Shown one piece after another: positions 5,151 through 6,141 of a stretch of 6,141 bases of DNA. How positions within the stretch are numbered: the stretch's first letter is position 1; each line of letters begins with the position of its first letter. Below the pieces are notes generated by a model, which had not been told where the DNA came from, did no database searches, and worked only from the letters and a program-made list of their open reading frames with translations. The translations under genes and the position numbers were made by a program. Location: the NCBI GenBank assembly GCA_947474445.1, contig CANJJY010000286.1, forward strand, positions 1 to 6,141, read 5' to 3'. The DNA comes from Oligoflexaceae bacterium (GTDB lineage: Bacteria; Bdellovibrionota_B; Oligoflexia; Oligoflexales; Oligoflexaceae).

Positions 5151-6141
5151 TCAAGACAGAGAAAGATCTTTATTCGATTTTCTTAGAAAGGAAGGGATAT
5201 CGAGATCTTCCTCTTCGCTATGAGAGGCTGGATTTTTGCTCAATTGTTCAGCTATTTTCAAAGCTTCATCAATCTTACGGTCCATCTCATCGCTCTGACT
5301 CGTTGCACCACTTTTTTCTAAGGGAGCTATAAATTCAGCGGCGTCGAGGCCTTCCATCTCGTCGGCTTGGAGGGGGGCGGCACGTGCACCTTCGATCCGA
5401 TGATCGCTCAGAGGAGATTCAGGAAAAAAATCTGACGAAACGTGAACATCTGGAACGGTCTGCATGGTCAGGCGAGCTAAACTCTCTTCAGGACGCATTT
5501 TTGATTCAATTGAAGGGGTCTGAGGCGGAACCGGTGCATAAGGGATGGTTTTCTCTATGGGAGTAGACCGCTCTTCGCGGCGTGATTCGCTCGCTCGAGG
5601 CGCTGGCGACGGAATCGTCATGGCTGGAGGCTTCGGCATATAGAGGCCACGCTTTGCTCTTTGGACGCTCTGCTCACGTGCGCTATCGAGGTCGCGACTT
5701 GAGAAGCCAGTAGCAATCACGGTCACCCGCAGCTGCTGGCCGATATTCTCATCGATGACGGTTCCAAAGATGATGTTGGCGTCTTCGTGGGCTGCTTCTT
5801 GAATGATGGAGCAGGCAATGTTGACTTCCATAATCGAAAGGCTTTCACCTGCAGTGATGTTAATCAAAAGGCCAGTGGCTCCCTCGATACTGATATCTTC
5901 CAGAAGAGGCGATGAGATAGCTCTTTGAGCCGCTTCTTGCGCACGATTGGGTCCTTCACCAAGACCGATACCCATGAGGGCAAGTCCCATCGATGACATC
6001 ACAGCCTTTACATCGGCAAAGTCGACATTGATTTGACCTGGAATGTTGATGATGTCAGAAATTCCTTTGACAGCGTTCACCAGCACATTGTCAGCCATCC
6101 GGAAGGCGTCGATCATGCTCAAATCAGGAGACGCCACTTCC
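5151..6141 (-). CDS. ftsZ: cell division GTPase FtsZ, C-terminal part (partial at window edge)
   Basis: FtsZ is the tubulin-like GTPase that polymerises at mid-cell and organises the division ring. The gene runs off the window at 6141, so the N-terminal GTP-binding half with the tubulin signature is not visible. A GTG at 6135-6137 is internal and not the start. Counting from that codon, the T7 loop N-V-D-F-A-D-V at 37-43 supplies the two catalytic aspartates (D39, D42) that complete the GTPase site of the neighbouring subunit. A-I-S-S-P-L-L-E-D at 73-81, L-I-N-I-T-A-G at 91-97 and R-V-T-V-I-A-T-G at 137-144 are standard core blocks. Residues about 146-310 form a long low-complexity linker, first proline-rich and basic, later acidic. 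The conserved C-terminal peptide L-D-I-P-S-F-L-R-K at 312-320, which docks FtsA and other partners, is followed by eight extra residues to the TGA at 5151-5153. Confidence 0.97.
   Translation of the reverse strand, partial: EVASPDLSMIDAFRMADNVLVNAVKGISDIINIPGQINVDFADVKAVMSSMGLALMGIGLGEGPNRAQEAAQRAISSPLLEDISIEGATGLLINITAGESLSIMEVNIACSIIQEAAHEDANIIFGTVIDENIGQQLRVTVIATGFSSRDLDSAREQSVQRAKRGLYMPKPPAMTIPSPAPRASESRREERSTPIEKTIPYAPVPPQTPSIESKMRPEESLARLTMQTVPDVHVSSDFFPESPLSDHRIEGARAAPLQADEMEGLDAAEFIAPLEKSGATSQSDEMDRKIDEALKIAEQLSKNPASHSEEEDLDIPSFLRKSNKDLSLS

Noticed and set aside
5096..5332. A plus-strand open frame starting inside the terminator hairpin
   Set aside because: It begins within the 18-bp stem and continues antisense to the ftsZ linker. 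It has no ribosome site and no recognisable product.
454..5599. Seven CTCGAG hexamers across the window, more than the one or two expected by chance
   Set aside because: Four of them are in-frame Leu-Glu codon pairs (CTC GAG) and one pair forms the atpG inverted repeat. Codon choice explains most of the excess, and the spacing shows no pattern.
6135..6137. GTG as the start of the minus-strand gene
   Set aside because: The frame continues upstream past the window edge, and FtsZ needs a full N-terminal GTP-binding domain before this point, so the codon is internal Val.

Overview
This window contains the 3' part of an F-type ATP synthase operon, then a two-gene cassette of a glycosyltransferase and an NAD(P)-binding atypical SDR protein. 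Running towards them on the opposite strand is the 3' portion of the cell-division gene ftsZ. It looks like a bacterial chromosome with dense coding, roughly balanced base composition by eye and short intergenic gaps. The gamma and beta subunits and the FtsZ core resemble the broad deltaproteobacterial/Bdellovibrionota-like group, but that is an impression from protein motifs and not a firm taxonomic assignment.

Positions 1-2789 (+): the atp operon in the order atpA (last few codons only), atpG, atpD, atpC. The atpA stop overlaps the atpG start by 8 bases, atpG and atpD are 35 bases apart, and atpD and atpC are 15 bases apart, so they are very likely co-transcribed. All catalytic motifs of the beta subunit are intact. 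A 10-bp perfect hairpin follows atpC.

Positions 2790-5056 (+): a 147-base gap holds the post-atpC hairpin and a possible sigma70-type promoter. It leads into a GT4-family glycosyltransferase, followed closely by an extended or atypical SDR protein (nucleoside-diphosphate-sugar epimerase-like / NDUFA9-like). The two probably form a small operon for building or modifying a cell-surface glycan or glycolipid. Their substrates cannot be read from the sequence.

Positions 5057-6141: a 94-base convergent intergenic region carries an 18-bp perfect hairpin flanked by A and T runs, a probable bidirectional terminator. Then comes ftsZ on the minus strand, cut by the window edge. It retains the T7 catalytic loop, the C-terminal half of the GTPase fold, a long variable linker and the conserved C-terminal peptide.

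Most of the window is ordinary housekeeping sequence. The points most worth a second look are the glycosyltransferase/SDR cassette between atp and ftsZ, the Glu-to-Gln change in the glycosyltransferase EX7E motif, the FtsZ linker and tail, and the long symmetrical terminator. I saw no tRNA, rRNA, CRISPR array, insertion sequence or gene gap above 300 bases.
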